Of a stretch of 9,157 nucleotides of DNA, positions 1 through 5,437 are shown piece by piece. The position numbers and the translations under genes were made by a program. The stretch covers positions 1 to 9,157 of the forward strand of contig JAEOTI010000378.1 of the NCBI GenBank assembly GCA_016839955.1, given 5' to 3'. Every line of letters starts with the position of its first letter. Positions within the stretch are counted from its first letter, which is position 1. The notes under the pieces were generated by a model. It did not search any database. It worked only from the letters and a program-made list of their open reading frames with translations, and was not told the DNA's origin. This DNA comes from Candidatus Hodarchaeota archaeon. GTDB lineage: Archaea > Asgardarchaeota > Heimdallarchaeia > Hodarchaeales > YT1-057.

Positions 1-1
1 A

Positions 2-67
2 CCACCTGGCGCTGCACCTCCGAAACCCCCAGCACCACCTGGCGCTGCACCTCCGAAACCCCCAACA
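2..67 (+). repeat. Two tandem 33-bp units encoding an 11-aa proline-rich repeat
   Basis: Positions 2-34 and 35-67 differ at a single base (GCA versus ACA in the last codon). Each unit encodes PPGAAPPKPP plus A or T. The unit length is a multiple of three, so copy-number change would keep the frame. More copies may lie to the left of the window. Confidence 0.9.
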
Positions 68-196
68 CCAGTAGGAGAAAAAGATGCTTCATTACTAACT
101 AAAGGGGCAGATACTCAATCAACGAGTATTGCAGAACTTCGTGGAGAGATGTTAAAAGAGCTTAGAAGACTGCGTGACATCTTTAAGGAGGAATAA
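2..196 (+). CDS. C-terminal end of a proline-rich protein (5' end outside window)
   Basis: The reading frame is open from the window edge to a TAA at 194-196 and gives 64 residues. The first 22 are two copies of an 11-residue unit (PPGAAPPKPPA, then PPGAAPPKPPT), a flexible proline/alanine linker. About 20 polar residues follow, then a charged amphipathic helix ending in ELRRLRDIFKEE, which may be a docking helix or short coiled coil. I do not recognise the family, and the part carrying any enzymatic or binding domain lies upstream of the window. The repeats are much more GC-rich than the following sequence. A hairpin and T-run just after the stop suggest that the transcript ends here, before rpiA. 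That this is a real gene end rests on frame continuity, the repeat being in frame, and the terminator-like sequence. The function is unknown. Confidence 0.7.
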   Translation, partial: PPGAAPPKPPAPPGAAPPKPPTPVGEKDASLLTKGADTQSTSIAELRGEMLKELRRLRDIFKEE

Positions 197-203
197 AACA
201 TTG

Positions 204-236
204 TGGGAGCACAGTATGCTCCCAAAATTATTTTTT
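204..236 (+). terminator. Hairpin plus T-run after the proline-rich gene
   Basis: TGGGAGCA (204-211) and TGCTCCCA (217-224) form a perfect 8-bp stem around a 5-base loop. A run of six T lies at 231-236. It sits 8 bases after the stop codon and 22 bases before the rpiA start. Archaeal termination depends mainly on T-rich tracts, so the T-run may matter more than the stem. It could also be a leader structure of the rpiA transcript. Confidence 0.5.
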
Positions 237-247
237 ACACCCTTTAT

Positions 248-255
248 GAGATGAT
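248..255 (+). promoter_or_regulatory. Shine-Dalgarno site fixing the TTG start of rpiA
   Basis: GAGATGAT differs by one base from GAGGTGAT, the complement of the 16S rRNA 3' end, and lies three bases before the TTG at 259. The nearby ATGs at 246 and 251 are in other frames, and the first stops at once, so this site supports TTG as the true start. Confidence 0.6.
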
Positions 256-258
256 TTT

Positions 259-960
259 TTGGATAAAAGTAAAGAAACCATCTCTGCACTTGCATTAAAA
301 TCATTACAAAGAACTAGTTTTTCAAGAATTGGACTTGGTAGTGGTTCAACAGTAAAAGCTTTTATTAGCCAGTTAGAATGTTCCGATTCTAAATTCATTA
401 TAATTCCTACTTCAGTTGACTCTGAAATTCACTCTACAAGAAAGAAATTTTGTCTTAGAATAGAACATTTTGACACAAGTTGTGAAGTTGCTATTGATGG
501 AGCTGATGAGGTCGAAAGATCTACTGGTTATTTGATAAAAGGTGGAGGAGCTGCATTAACAAGAGAAAAAATTGTTGCTTATGCTGCAGAACAATTCTGG
601 ATTTTAGCGGATGCTTCTAAAATTGTTGAGAAACTTGGATCAACTCAACCAATACCGATTGAAGTTCTTTCTTTTGGATGGAAAGAAACGAAACATCAAA
701 TTGAGAAACTTGGAGGTGAATGTACTCTCCGAGCAGGTACAGGTAAATTGGGACCAATAATAACAGACAATGGGAATTTTATCTTAGATTTTTCTACAAA
801 TCTGGATTGGGACCCCCAAGAACTTGAAAGAAAAATAAACCTAATTCCAGGTGTCATAGAAAATGGAATATTTACTAGACCACCAGATAAAATTTTTATT
901 GGTAAAGGTGAAAACTCTGAGATAATGACGTTTCAACAACCTAAGCAATCTGCCATTTAA
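259..960 (+). CDS. rpiA: Ribose-5-phosphate isomerase A
   Basis: This cytosolic enzyme interconverts ribose 5-phosphate and ribulose 5-phosphate, supplying pentose for nucleotides. The 233 residues are close to the usual RpiA length (about 220-230). Family motifs appear in order: the phosphate-binding GLGSGST at 25-31, DGADE at 80-84 with the two conserved aspartates (80 and 83), KGGGAALTREK at 94-104 with Lys94 and the catalytic Glu103, LADASK ending at Lys121, and the C-terminal TDNGN (169-173) and IPGVIENG (196-203) segments. No active-site residue seems lost. Translation starts at TTG 259. No in-frame ATG exists near the N terminus, and a good Shine-Dalgarno site precedes the TTG. The last 20 bp overlap the 3' end of the convergent PIN-ATPase gene, so the two transcripts would be antisense at their ends. 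The assignment is secure. Confidence 0.96.
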   Translation: MDKSKETISALALKSLQRTSFSRIGLGSGSTVKAFISQLECSDSKFIIIPTSVDSEIHSTRKKFCLRIEHFDTSCEVAIDGADEVERSTGYLIKGGGAALTREKIVAYAAEQFWILADASKIVEKLGSTQPIPIEVLSFGWKETKHQIEKLGGECTLRAGTGKLGPIITDNGNFILDFSTNLDWDPQELERKINLIPGVIENGIFTRPPDKIFIGKGENSEIMTFQQPKQSAI

Positions 961-2761
961 TTCTTCTACCGTCCCGAAGCCATTGTTGTAAAATTTTTCC
1001 CTCTGGAGATTCTTTTGCAATTCTAATGCGTTGCTTTCTTCCTACTGTAAAGGTTCCTAGATGTTGTCCTTCTGATTGGACTATAACTTCTCCTTTTACC
1101 CCAAGGAGTTCAATCATAATTTGTTTCTTTTGAAATTGTACCATTGAAGGCTCAAGAGTCCTATTATCACCTTTTTTTTCTCTAAGATCGATCCGGATAC
1201 GTAATTCTTCTTCAATTTGTCTAATCTTATGTCCTTTTTTTCCAAGAATCGATCCAATGTCCATATGATCTGCTTCTACAACAAAACGGTTTCGACCTGG
1301 AGATTTACGTATAATGAAGGGTTCGTTAGCATAACTACTGATTCTTTCGTTTAATAAAGAAGTGAGCTCATGATTGCTTTTATATTCTGTCTGGGAGTTA
1401 TCGCTTATTGGAATTACAACAGTTTGTTCTCCAAAGACATAGATTTCGTATAACGGTCTGTTAGTTTCAAAATCACTAATAACCACAACTGGACGAGCAA
1501 GATCTCTCTCCTCGATTCCCCATGGAACCTTAACGGTCATCTTAATACTATAAACGGTAGCGATTTCTCCACCCTCAATGTGAACAATAGTATCAACTAT
1601 CGATGGGATTAAACCGAGATCTATTCGACCAAGGAATCTTTGGATAGAGTCAATAGCACTTGTACTATGTACAACCCCAACTAATCCTACACCTGCCAAT
1701 CTCATATCAGCAAAAACACGAAAATCATCAGTAGTTCGCAATTCATCATAGATGACATAATCAGGTCTAACTAATAATAGGATGTCAGCTGTTTGAGCCA
1801 TTGTTCCAAGAGAAGTATATTGGGTGATATGTGGTCCTAACTGTAGATCTCTTGGTTTTTCTAATGTTTTAACAATTTTATTTTTCTCTGCATAGAATTC
1901 AGCTAATGCTGCAGCAAATGTACTTTTTCCAGCACCTGGGGATCCGCTAATTAGAATCCCTTCTGCTTGACTAAACCTTTCCAAAAGTGAAGCAGAAATT
2001 GAATAATCTTTTGGGAATTCAAGCTTAACTAAAGGTCTTACCGCTGTTATTTCAGTGCCTTCGGAAAAAGGGGGGCGTGCTACAACAATCCGTATATTTT
2101 CAAGTTGAACAACTGAACAACCTGGTTTATCTATTTCAATGAAAGACCTAGGAGATGATCTTGCTCTTTCAACTAAATCTCCTGCAATTTCATCTAAATC
2201 TCGACCAGACATGTTAGAACCGACAGATTTGAGCATCCAGGAGCCTGGTTTCCCAACCTTCAATACACATGGCTGATCTTCTTTAAGATGAACAGACATT
2301 ACTCCGTCATCGAAGAAATCTTCAATTTGTGCCCGAATTCGTCTCCTCTTAAAATAAATTGTCTCAATATTCTCAATGATGGCAAGATCTGCTTGTGACC
2401 GATCACAGGTTAAAAGAGTTGCACCATATTCTTGTGCAGTATCCCTAATAAGTGCGTCATTCAATGATAAGGAAATCTCTTCAGAATTAGGTCTTTTACC
2501 AACAACTCTAAAGGAACCAATCCCATGTGTTTCTCTGATTAATTCTTCTAATTTTCGTAATTCACGAAGACCTGTTAACCCAAGTGAGCTGTGACGGTTC
2601 GTTAAGTTTTCAATCTCGGCTATTACAGTTCGAGAGAGGAGAATTTCCACTTCAGAGGCTTTTTTAAGATTTTTCTCATACCATTCTGTAAAAACACCTG
2701 CGATGATTGCAGAAGTGTCGGGAACAACACGCTTTATTGATTCCCTCTCACGTAATTCCAT
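941..2761 (-). CDS. PIN domain - PilT/VirB11-type ATPase - KH domain protein (PINA-like)
   Basis: This 606-residue multidomain protein is typical of archaea (COG1855 type). The N-terminal PIN nuclease-fold domain (about 10-137) keeps its acidic set: Asp15 in PDTSAI, Glu49 in IAEIEN, Asp102 in NDALIRD, and Asp120 in TCDRSQAD. A linker leads to a PilT-like secretion ATPase core (about 240-400) with Walker A GSPGAGKST at 273-281, Walker B-like VIYDE at 336-340, and the His365 of VGVVHST. A KH-like RNA/DNA-binding domain follows (about 480-525) with its GKKG loop at 507-510. The tail is small, basic and beta-rich. In Sulfolobus, PINA interacts with the Hjc resolvase and drives Holliday junction branch migration. 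A similar role here is inference from family membership. All catalytic residues look intact. The ATG start follows a GAGGAG site 8 bases upstream. The gene is transcribed divergently from the EMC3 cluster. Confidence 0.93.
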   Translation of the reverse strand: MELRERESIKRVVPDTSAIIAGVFTEWYEKNLKKASEVEILLSRTVIAEIENLTNRHSSLGLTGLRELRKLEELIRETHGIGSFRVVGKRPNSEEISLSLNDALIRDTAQEYGATLLTCDRSQADLAIIENIETIYFKRRRIRAQIEDFFDDGVMSVHLKEDQPCVLKVGKPGSWMLKSVGSNMSGRDLDEIAGDLVERARSSPRSFIEIDKPGCSVVQLENIRIVVARPPFSEGTEITAVRPLVKLEFPKDYSISASLLERFSQAEGILISGSPGAGKSTFAAALAEFYAEKNKIVKTLEKPRDLQLGPHITQYTSLGTMAQTADILLLVRPDYVIYDELRTTDDFRVFADMRLAGVGLVGVVHSTSAIDSIQRFLGRIDLGLIPSIVDTIVHIEGGEIATVYSIKMTVKVPWGIEERDLARPVVVISDFETNRPLYEIYVFGEQTVVIPISDNSQTEYKSNHELTSLLNERISSYANEPFIIRKSPGRNRFVVEADHMDIGSILGKKGHKIRQIEEELRIRIDLREKKGDNRTLEPSMVQFQKKQIMIELLGVKGEVIVQSEGQHLGTFTVGRKQRIRIAKESPEGKILQQWLRDGRRIKWQIA

Positions 2762-2863
2762 AAATGATTCTCCTCGAATAAAAAAAAATACTATTTCTCT
2801 ATTTGTCTATTGTTATAGTAAAAAATTTCTTAATCTTGTTGGAAGACGAAGCCTTGAATAGCA
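2762..2863. promoter_or_regulatory. Divergent promoter region between the PIN-ATPase and the EMC3 cluster
   Basis: This very AT-rich spacer separates two divergent transcripts. GTTATAGTA at 2812-2820 (TACTATAAC on the minus strand) is a plausible archaeal TATA element for either direction. It lies about 50 bases from the PIN-ATPase ATG and about 45 bases before the small ORF at 2864. An A9 run lies at 2780-2788. CTCCTC at 2770-2775 is the minus-strand Shine-Dalgarno site (GAGGAG) of the PIN-ATPase. The TATA assignments are by eye only. Confidence 0.4.
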
Positions 2864-2929
2864 ATGGTTAGCGTCCTAGATCAAATTTTTGATATTGTAC
2901 CATCATTAATAAGAAGATTTGGACCTAAC
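2830..2929 (+). repeat. Tandem duplication, copy 1 (leader plus first 22 codons)
   Basis: This block aligns without gaps to 2979-3078 at a constant offset of 149 bases. By eye about 79 of 100 positions are identical: 25 of 34 in the leader and 54 of 66 from the ATG onwards. The shared TTAATCTTGTTG at the left edge is perfect. Weaker resemblance may continue on both sides: TCTATT is shared upstream at offset 152, and a hydrophobic stretch ending in Cys37 is shared downstream. Confidence 0.85.
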
Positions 2930-3010
2930 AAACTCAATATTAATGATCTTTTAACTTTCTATTTCTTGATATGTGATTTTAATCTTGTTGTAAGAAGCAG
3001 GTCTGATTAA
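2864..3010 (+). CDS. 48-codon small ORF, truncated tandem copy of the EMC3-like N terminus
   Basis: The ATG at 2864 opens a 48-residue frame ending at TAA 3008-3010, two bases before the insertase ATG at 3013. Residues 1-22 (MVSVLDQIFDIVPSLIRRFG plus PN) match the insertase N terminus at 15 of 22 positions, with mostly conservative changes. A hydrophobic stretch follows (LLTFYFLIC, 29-37) where the insertase has its first membrane segment, and both proteins have Cys at position 37. The tail (NLVVRSRSD, 40-48) is encoded by the duplicated leader of the downstream gene. The copy lacks an obvious Shine-Dalgarno site: the AGGT at 2999-3002 before the insertase is CCTT at the matching place here. 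It could be a translated small membrane peptide, a translation-coupled leader, or simply a decaying duplicate. The sequence shows the duplication clearly but not its expression. Confidence 0.5.
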   Translation: MVSVLDQIFDIVPSLIRRFGPNKLNINDLLTFYFLICDFNLVVRSRSD

Positions 3011-3078
3011 AAATGGCGAACATCTTAGATCAACTTTTTGACATTGTACCATCAATAATAAGAAGACTTGGACCAGAG
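2979..3078 (+). repeat. Tandem duplication, copy 2 (insertase leader plus first 22 codons)
   Basis: This is the right-hand partner of 2830-2929 at a 149-base offset. Because 149 is not a multiple of three, the copy 1 frame runs through this leader out of register with the insertase and stops at 3010. The leader carries AGGT at 2999-3002, a likely ribosome binding site 10 bases before the insertase ATG. Confidence 0.85.
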
Positions 3079-4200
3079 AATCCCCCCGGTTCATCATTTT
3101 TTATAGTACTTGTTGCTTTATGTCTTTCTTTATCCTTAACATTGCTTTCTCGTTATTTAATCGATACAGATAAACTCGCACGGTATACCAAAGAAACAAA
3201 GGCACATAATAAGATGAAAATGCGAGCCATGCGCACTGCAGATAAGAAATTACAGCTACAGGTAGATCGACAAGCTCGTCGGGCGAAAAAGATGCAATCA
3301 GAATTAATGAATATGCGCATGCGGCCCCTTATGTTCTATATGCTACCTTTAATGATTATTTTCATTTCTATGTCTTCATATTATAATTTCGAGCCAGGAA
3401 GTGTCTTTACGACTTCTGATATAACATTGGAGGGTCTAGATAACGTCCCTGATGAGGATATTTGGATTCTGTCTCATGTTAATAATACAAAAGTCTTCTA
3501 TAACGAAACCTTACGAGTTGTTGGGGAATTTAATACCTCTACGAATGGAGCTATATGGTTTAATATCAACGGTTCGGATATCATACAGAACAATGGAACG
3601 TTAGCTGGTAAAGCAAAAATATTTACTAATCAGTGGATAGTAGAAGCTGAACCAAAAACTCTTGCTCAAAACAACAGTTGGTTTATCGTTCATATCTTTC
3701 TTAATAGTACCATTGACAATAGTTCAATCGCAATGAAAACGCTTAATGTGACGATTGGAGATAAGAACACCATTCCTAGAATTCAGGTAACGTCCCATTT
3801 AGATACTGGTAGTTATTTCAAAGGGAAAGAACTTCATTTATTTGGAACTTTTAGATCGGCAAATCCTAGAGAACATACAATTAGAGATAAGAACGGAAGA
3901 TGGGCAGATAGATACAATAGAAGTAAGACACAAACATTTTGGAACTTAAGTTATGGTCTGAAGAATGATGATACATTCGATGACCGATTAGAGCTGTATA
4001 AAATCTCTAAATCAAAGAAACCGTTAGCAGCCATCTTTCCCTTTGCGATACCAACGAAACTACTTTGGCTTGAAGTTGGTTGGACATTTAAAGACGCAGG
4101 AAGAACTTACTTCGTTCCAAGGTTTGTTTGGTGGTATTTTTCAGTCAATATCTCCTTTGGTGCTGCAATGCAAAAGATTGCTGGCTTGAGCCCGGATTAA
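3013..4200 (+). CDS. EMC3/TMCO1/DUF106-family (Oxa1 superfamily) membrane insertase with large ectodomain
   Basis: This is the archaeal relative of YidC/Oxa1/EMC3/Get1, which inserts short membrane proteins co-translationally. The 395 residues comprise an amphipathic N terminus (1-22), membrane segment 1 (about 28-50), a strongly basic cytosolic coiled coil (about 53-103, ending ELMNMRMRP), membrane segment 2 (about 106-125), a polar domain of about 200 residues (130-340), and a C-terminal hydrophobic part (about 341-388). That last part includes LLWLEVGW and FVWWYFSVNISFG and would supply segment 3. The TM1, coiled coil, TM2, TM3 order is the family pattern. The polar insert between TM2 and TM3 is extra compared with short archaeal members of about 200 residues. 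By family topology it would be extracellular, and it holds 11 N-x-S/T sequons between residues 157 and 311. The ribosomal protein L34e gene follows 64 bases later, a known archaeal pairing. Family placement is firm. The role of the insert is unknown. Confidence 0.88.
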   Translation: MANILDQLFDIVPSIIRRLGPENPPGSSFFIVLVALCLSLSLTLLSRYLIDTDKLARYTKETKAHNKMKMRAMRTADKKLQLQVDRQARRAKKMQSELMNMRMRPLMFYMLPLMIIFISMSSYYNFEPGSVFTTSDITLEGLDNVPDEDIWILSHVNNTKVFYNETLRVVGEFNTSTNGAIWFNINGSDIIQNNGTLAGKAKIFTNQWIVEAEPKTLAQNNSWFIVHIFLNSTIDNSSIAMKTLNVTIGDKNTIPRIQVTSHLDTGSYFKGKELHLFGTFRSANPREHTIRDKNGRWADRYNRSKTQTFWNLSYGLKNDDTFDDRLELYKISKSKKPLAAIFPFAIPTKLLWLEVGWTFKDAGRTYFVPRFVWWYFSVNISFGAAMQKIAGLSPD

Positions 4201-4264
4201 CTAACAAAAGTATTATCACAACCAACTTATAATCAATACCAAAATTCTTCTTGAGGAATATATT

Positions 4265-4549
4265 ATGCCTGCAGGGAACGAGAAATCCCGAAGTCGTCGG
4301 AGAACAAGTACTGTTACACCAGGAGCTCATCATGTCACGAGATTTACTCGAAGACCTACCAAACGAGCTTCTTGTCATTTTTGTGGGGGAACCCTCAATG
4401 CCACTAAAAAACTTCACCGTAAAAAGTTGGGATCACTTAGTAAAACTGAACGTCGAGCGGAACGGCCCTATGGTGGAGAAGCCTGTGGGACTTGTCTTCG
4501 GGATGGCATTATAAGAGCTGTGAGAACAACTAGTTTGACTACTGACTAA
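4265..4549 (+). CDS. rpl34e: Large-subunit ribosomal protein eL34 (L34e)
   Basis: This 94-residue basic protein of the archaeal/eukaryotic 50S/60S subunit has a zinc ribbon: CHFC at 37-40 and CGTC at 74-77 supply four cysteines. The second half carries the family signature, with KLHRKK (49-54), LSKTERRAERPYGG (58-71) and CLRDGIIRAV (77-86). The N terminus is an Arg-rich, rRNA-contacting tail. The ATG at 4265 follows GAGG at 4253-4256 with eight bases between, and an overlapping frame starting at 4251 is not used. It lies 64 bases after the DUF106 insertase gene, matching the DUF106-L34e order seen in many archaea, where cmk, L14e and truB often follow. Here they do not. The assignment is secure. 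Confidence 0.95.
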   Translation: MPAGNEKSRSRRRTSTVTPGAHHVTRFTRRPTKRASCHFCGGTLNATKKLHRKKLGSLSKTERRAERPYGGEACGTCLRDGIIRAVRTTSLTTD

Positions 4550-4567
4550 ATAGACTCGCCTTAATCA

Positions 4568-4577
4568 GGAGGGGAGG
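4568..4577 (+). promoter_or_regulatory. Strong Shine-Dalgarno site fixing the TTG start of the TrmB-like gene
   Basis: GGAGGGGAGG ends four bases before the TTG at 4582. The ATG at 4586 is in a different frame and cannot start the protein. The 32-base gap after L34e leaves little room for a separate promoter, so cotranscription with L34e is likely. Confidence 0.65.
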
Positions 4578-4581
4578 TTTA

Positions 4582-5406
4582 TTGAATGAAACTGACATCC
4601 TAAGTTCACTTTCACCATCCCTTCAAAAAGCAATTAGGGCATTTGGACTCACAGACTATGAAGCGAGAGCTTATGTAGCTCTAATTGAATTTGGAGAGAT
4701 TACTGCAAACCAGGTTTCTGAAAGGTCCGGTGTTCCATATACGCGTGTCTATGATGTCCTTAAAGATCTAAGTGAAAAGGAATTTGTAGAGGTTCGGAGA
4801 GGAAGACCATCCACATATCGCCCTAGACCTCCATCAGAAGCTACTGCTCTTTTCATTGAAAAAGAAAATCAAACGCTTCAGGAAAATCAAAAAGAAATTG
4901 TCCTTGGATTAAAATCGCTTTATGAGAAAAGTGGGGCACAAGAACGTCATGATGTAGTAATCGTGAGAGGGGCACAAGCTGTTCTTGATAAAGTCCAAGA
5001 GACGCTAGAAAATACGAAGCAAGAAGTCTTTTTTCTAAGCCCAGTCATCGCAGGAGAATATATCCAGCATATTCTCCCAACACTTTCAAAGCTTGGGATG
5101 CAAAATGTCAAAACACGAATCCTACTCACAGTTACTGAAGCTACAAAAGGTCCAGCTATTCCAGAAATAGTTCAAAGAATTGCTGAAATTCGAATAGCAG
5201 AAAACCTGCCTGGAGCAGGACTTATCGTCGATCGAAGAATTCTTTTCTTTATTACTCGAGGTAAAGAAGATCAGAAGTATGAATATTTGCATTTTCCGTT
5301 GGATGCACAGGTTGTAGGATTATGGATTGACCATATGGATCTTGTTGCCATCGCTGCAGAGTGGATAGATAAATTGTGGAATAGCTTGGATAGCCCACCA
5401 AAATAA
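4582..5406 (+). CDS. TrmB-family transcriptional regulator
   Basis: This 274-residue protein has the TrmB plan: an N-terminal winged helix-turn-helix and a C-terminal effector-sensing domain. The wHTH spans about 18-83, with FGLTDYEARAYVALIEFGEI, the recognition helix region SGVPYTRVYDVLKDL (49-63), and the wing VRRGRPSTYRPRPP (71-84). A coiled-coil linker (about 86-118, rich in Glu, Gln and Lys) would mediate dimerisation. Residues about 125-268 resemble the TrmB C-terminal fold, beginning VIVRGAQAVLDKVQETLENT. Characterised TrmB proteins sense sugars and control sugar transport and central carbon genes. The ligand here cannot be read from sequence. Translation starts at TTG after a strong GGAGG site. 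The gene lies 32 bases after L34e and converges on the KaiC-like gene with 31 bases between. The target may be itself or the neighbouring minus-strand operon, but this is inference only. Confidence 0.9.
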   Translation: MNETDILSSLSPSLQKAIRAFGLTDYEARAYVALIEFGEITANQVSERSGVPYTRVYDVLKDLSEKEFVEVRRGRPSTYRPRPPSEATALFIEKENQTLQENQKEIVLGLKSLYEKSGAQERHDVVIVRGAQAVLDKVQETLENTKQEVFFLSPVIAGEYIQHILPTLSKLGMQNVKTRILLTVTEATKGPAIPEIVQRIAEIRIAENLPGAGLIVDRRILFFITRGKEDQKYEYLHFPLDAQVVGLWIDHMDLVAIAAEWIDKLWNSLDSPPK

Positions 5407-5437
5407 GATTTCGGTTTGTAAATATACCATTAGTACA

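Noticed and set aside
2376..2594. + strand frame inside the PIN-ATPase gene
   Set aside because: It is antisense to the PIN domain, whose catalytic residues are encoded on the other strand.
2780..2788. A9 run as a terminator
   Set aside because: On the + strand it is A-rich, not T-rich. On the minus strand it lies just upstream of the PIN-ATPase start, so it fits promoter or leader sequence better than a terminator.
4145..4417. Minus-strand frame opposite the EMC3/L34e junction
   Set aside because: It lies antisense to two well-supported genes and shows no domain.
4251..4514. Overlapping + frame starting just before L34e
   Set aside because: The L34e frame shows the zinc ribbon and family motifs; this is its out-of-frame shadow.
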